This document shows positions 21,975-23,892 of a DNA stretch of 23,892 bases, piece by piece. Position 1 is the first letter of the stretch. Each line of letters starts with the position of its first letter. The stretch comes from Acephala macrosclerotiorum (Eukaryota; Ascomycota; Leotiomycetes; Helotiales; Mollisiaceae). The DNA is taken from positions 1-23,892 of the forward strand of contig MU119723.1 of NCBI GenBank assembly GCA_014904845.1, written 5' to 3'. The notes under the pieces are model-generated. The model was given only the letters and a program-made list of their open reading frames with translations, made no database searches and had not been told where the DNA came from. The position numbers were made by a program, and so were the translations under genes.

Positions 21975-23892
21975 ATAATAATATTAAAATATTAAATTTA
22001 TGTTTTATAATAAATATAAATTCTAATAAAAATTTTAATAATTTTTATATTTTTAAAAAAATATTTTTTAAAATTATAAATAAAACTAATAATAATTATT
22101 TCGTTTTAATAAAATTATAATTTAAATTCTATATAAATTTAAATTTTTTTAATTCGATTTAACGTTTTATTTAAATTTTAAATATATTTAAAAACGAATT
22201 AATAAATTTTTAAAAATATAAACTCGTTATTATAATTTTTATAAAAGATTTTAATTTTTATATTATTTAAAAATAATATAATAATTTTAAAAAATATGTT
22301 TTTTAAAATTATTATAATAATTTTAACGAATTAAATTATAAAATTAATTACTTTTTAAAATAATATTATTATTCGTAAAAATTTTAATAAAATTATAAAA
22401 ATTATTATATTTTTATTTTAAATGTTTAAAATAAATTAATTATATTCGAAAAAAAAATTTATTAAAAAAATATAAAAATATTTAACGAATTTTTTAAAAA
22501 AGTTTATTTATAAAAAAAAAAATAAACGTTTTTTAAAATAATAAAATTTTAAAATAATAAAAACTTTTTTTTTATTACGTTATAAATTAAATTATTTTAA
22601 TACGAATAAACGAATTAATATTTTTATAAATTTTAAAAAAAAAATTTAATTAAATATTTTTTTATTAAATATTTTTTTTTTAAATTTTTACAATTAATTT
22701 TCAATAAATAAAAATATTAATTATTTAAAAATAAATTATAATTTTTTTAATATTAAAACGATTTATAATAATAAGTATTTTATATATTTTTTAATATATT
22801 TTTAAAGTATTTTTTACGTTTTAAATTGTTTAAATTAATTTTTTTATTTTTTAAAAAAAAATTTAATTTCGTCGATTAAATCAATAAATCGTATTTTTTT
22901 AAATTCAAATTTATATATCGTATTAACGTTTATATTAAATAGTTTTAAATTAAAATTATTTAATAATAAAAATTTTTTTTTTTTTTTTTTTTTATATTTA
23001 AAAAATTTTCAATTTTTTTTTTTTTTTAATAAAATAAAATAATTAACGTTTTATATTATTTTCGAAATATTTTTTCGTTTTTTTATTAAAAATTTTTTAT
23101 ATAAAATTTTTTTTATTTATTTTTTATTAAAAAAAACTTTTTATAAAAAATCGAAAAAAATATATTTTTATTTTGTATATTATTTTATTTATATATTTTT
23201 TTTAAATTAATAATATTTATTTTATAGAAAATAATATTAAAAATATTTAATAAAAAATTAAAAATAAATTTTTTTTATTAAAATATAAAAATCGTTTACG
23301 AGTTTTAATATTATATTATTTTTTAATAATATTAATATTTAATTATTCGCGTTATATTTTTTTTTAATATTTTTTTAATTTGAAAATATATATAAATATA
23401 ACGATTTTTAATAATTTAATATAAATAAATTTTTTTAAAAAAAATAATTATAATCGTATAAATAAAATTAAAATTTTTAAAATTTTAAAATATATTAATT
23501 TACAAATTATTATTTTATATTTAATTTATATTTTTATTATTATAATAAATAATTATTTTAAAAAAAAAATTTATATTATTTATAAAAAAAAAAAATTATA
23601 TTCGATTTCGTATTTAATTTTTATTTTTATAATTATTATTTCGACGAATTCGAAATTTTATTTAATAATAATATATCGATTTTTACAAAATTAATTTCAA
23701 ATATTATAAAATTCTCGATAATAAAAATAAATTAATTCGTTTTTTTAAATATTTTATAAAAATTTTAAAAAAACTATTTTATAAAATTAATAATTTTTAA
23801 TATTTTTTTAATTATAACAATTTTAATATTTATTAAAATCAAATAATAAATATTAATTTTTATTATTAATTAATAATTATTATAATAAAATT
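21975..23892. other. A/T-saturated gene-less right flank
   Basis: No gene or recognisable element is visible to the end of the window. G+C drops again to a few percent, with C and G mostly as CpG. It contains long T tracts at 22973-22993 (21 T) and 23013-23027 (15 T), separated by about 20 bases. These are likely weak points for sequencing and assembly. Confidence 0.7.

Noticed and set aside
22973..23027. T21 and T15 tracts as transcription terminators or telomere-related repeats
   Set aside because: No gene is adjacent and no telomere-type unit with G is present. They are treated as low-complexity tracts.
1..23892. Mitochondrial or plastid genome as an explanation for the A+T content
   Set aside because: No rRNA, tRNA or conserved respiratory gene can be seen in 24 kb, and the strict CpG-only retention on both strands is not a known organelle pattern.
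1..23892. Bisulfite-converted sequence as an explanation for CpG-only C
   Set aside because: Conversion would deplete C on one strand and leave G intact. Here C and G outside CpG are depleted equally.

Overview
This is an extremely A+T-rich, gene-less stretch of eukaryotic (most likely filamentous fungal) DNA. By eye G+C is only a few percent in the flanks and about 10-15% in the best-preserved interior (9.4-11 kb). Almost every remaining C is followed by G on both strands, while CpA, CpT, CpC and their complements have been nearly eliminated. That is the expected end state of repeat-induced point mutation (RIP) or a similar process that converts C to T outside CpG. I see no open reading frame of meaningful length, no tRNA, rRNA or CRISPR array, and no bacterial gene signals. 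The species cannot be named from this sequence.

The structure I can recover is two eroded LTR-retrotransposon-like elements, in the same orientation and about 2 kb apart. Element 1 runs from about 6472 to 13944, with ~220 bp direct terminal repeats at 6472-6691 and 13725-13944. Element 2 runs from about 15970 to 21974, with ~224 bp direct terminal repeats at 15970-16193 and 21751-21974. Within each element the two terminal repeats align without gaps and differ almost only by C/T and G/A transitions. The interiors of the two elements align to each other in the same order (7045/16559, 8259/17631, 9339/19314, 13384/21265), so they look like members of one family. A T tract just inside each left repeat would be a polypurine tract on the minus strand, which suggests both elements lie on the minus strand. 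No gag or pol reading frame survives.

Element 1 contains an apparent assembly error. A 1,961 bp block (9052-11012) is followed by exactly 10 N and then repeated, apparently without a single difference, at 11023-12983. Element 2 has only one equivalent of this block. If the second copy and the gap are removed, element 1 is about 5.5 kb, which agrees with the ~6.0 kb of element 2.

Region by region: 1-6471 is A/T-saturated flank with no gene, somewhat richer in CpG at about 1.5-2.5 kb and with a (TAA)n/(TTA)n palindrome at 5037-5064. 6472-13944 is element 1. 13945-15969 is an A/T-saturated spacer. 15970-21974 is element 2, which carries a 13-bp minisatellite at 21205-21268. 21975-23892 is A/T-saturated flank with long T tracts.
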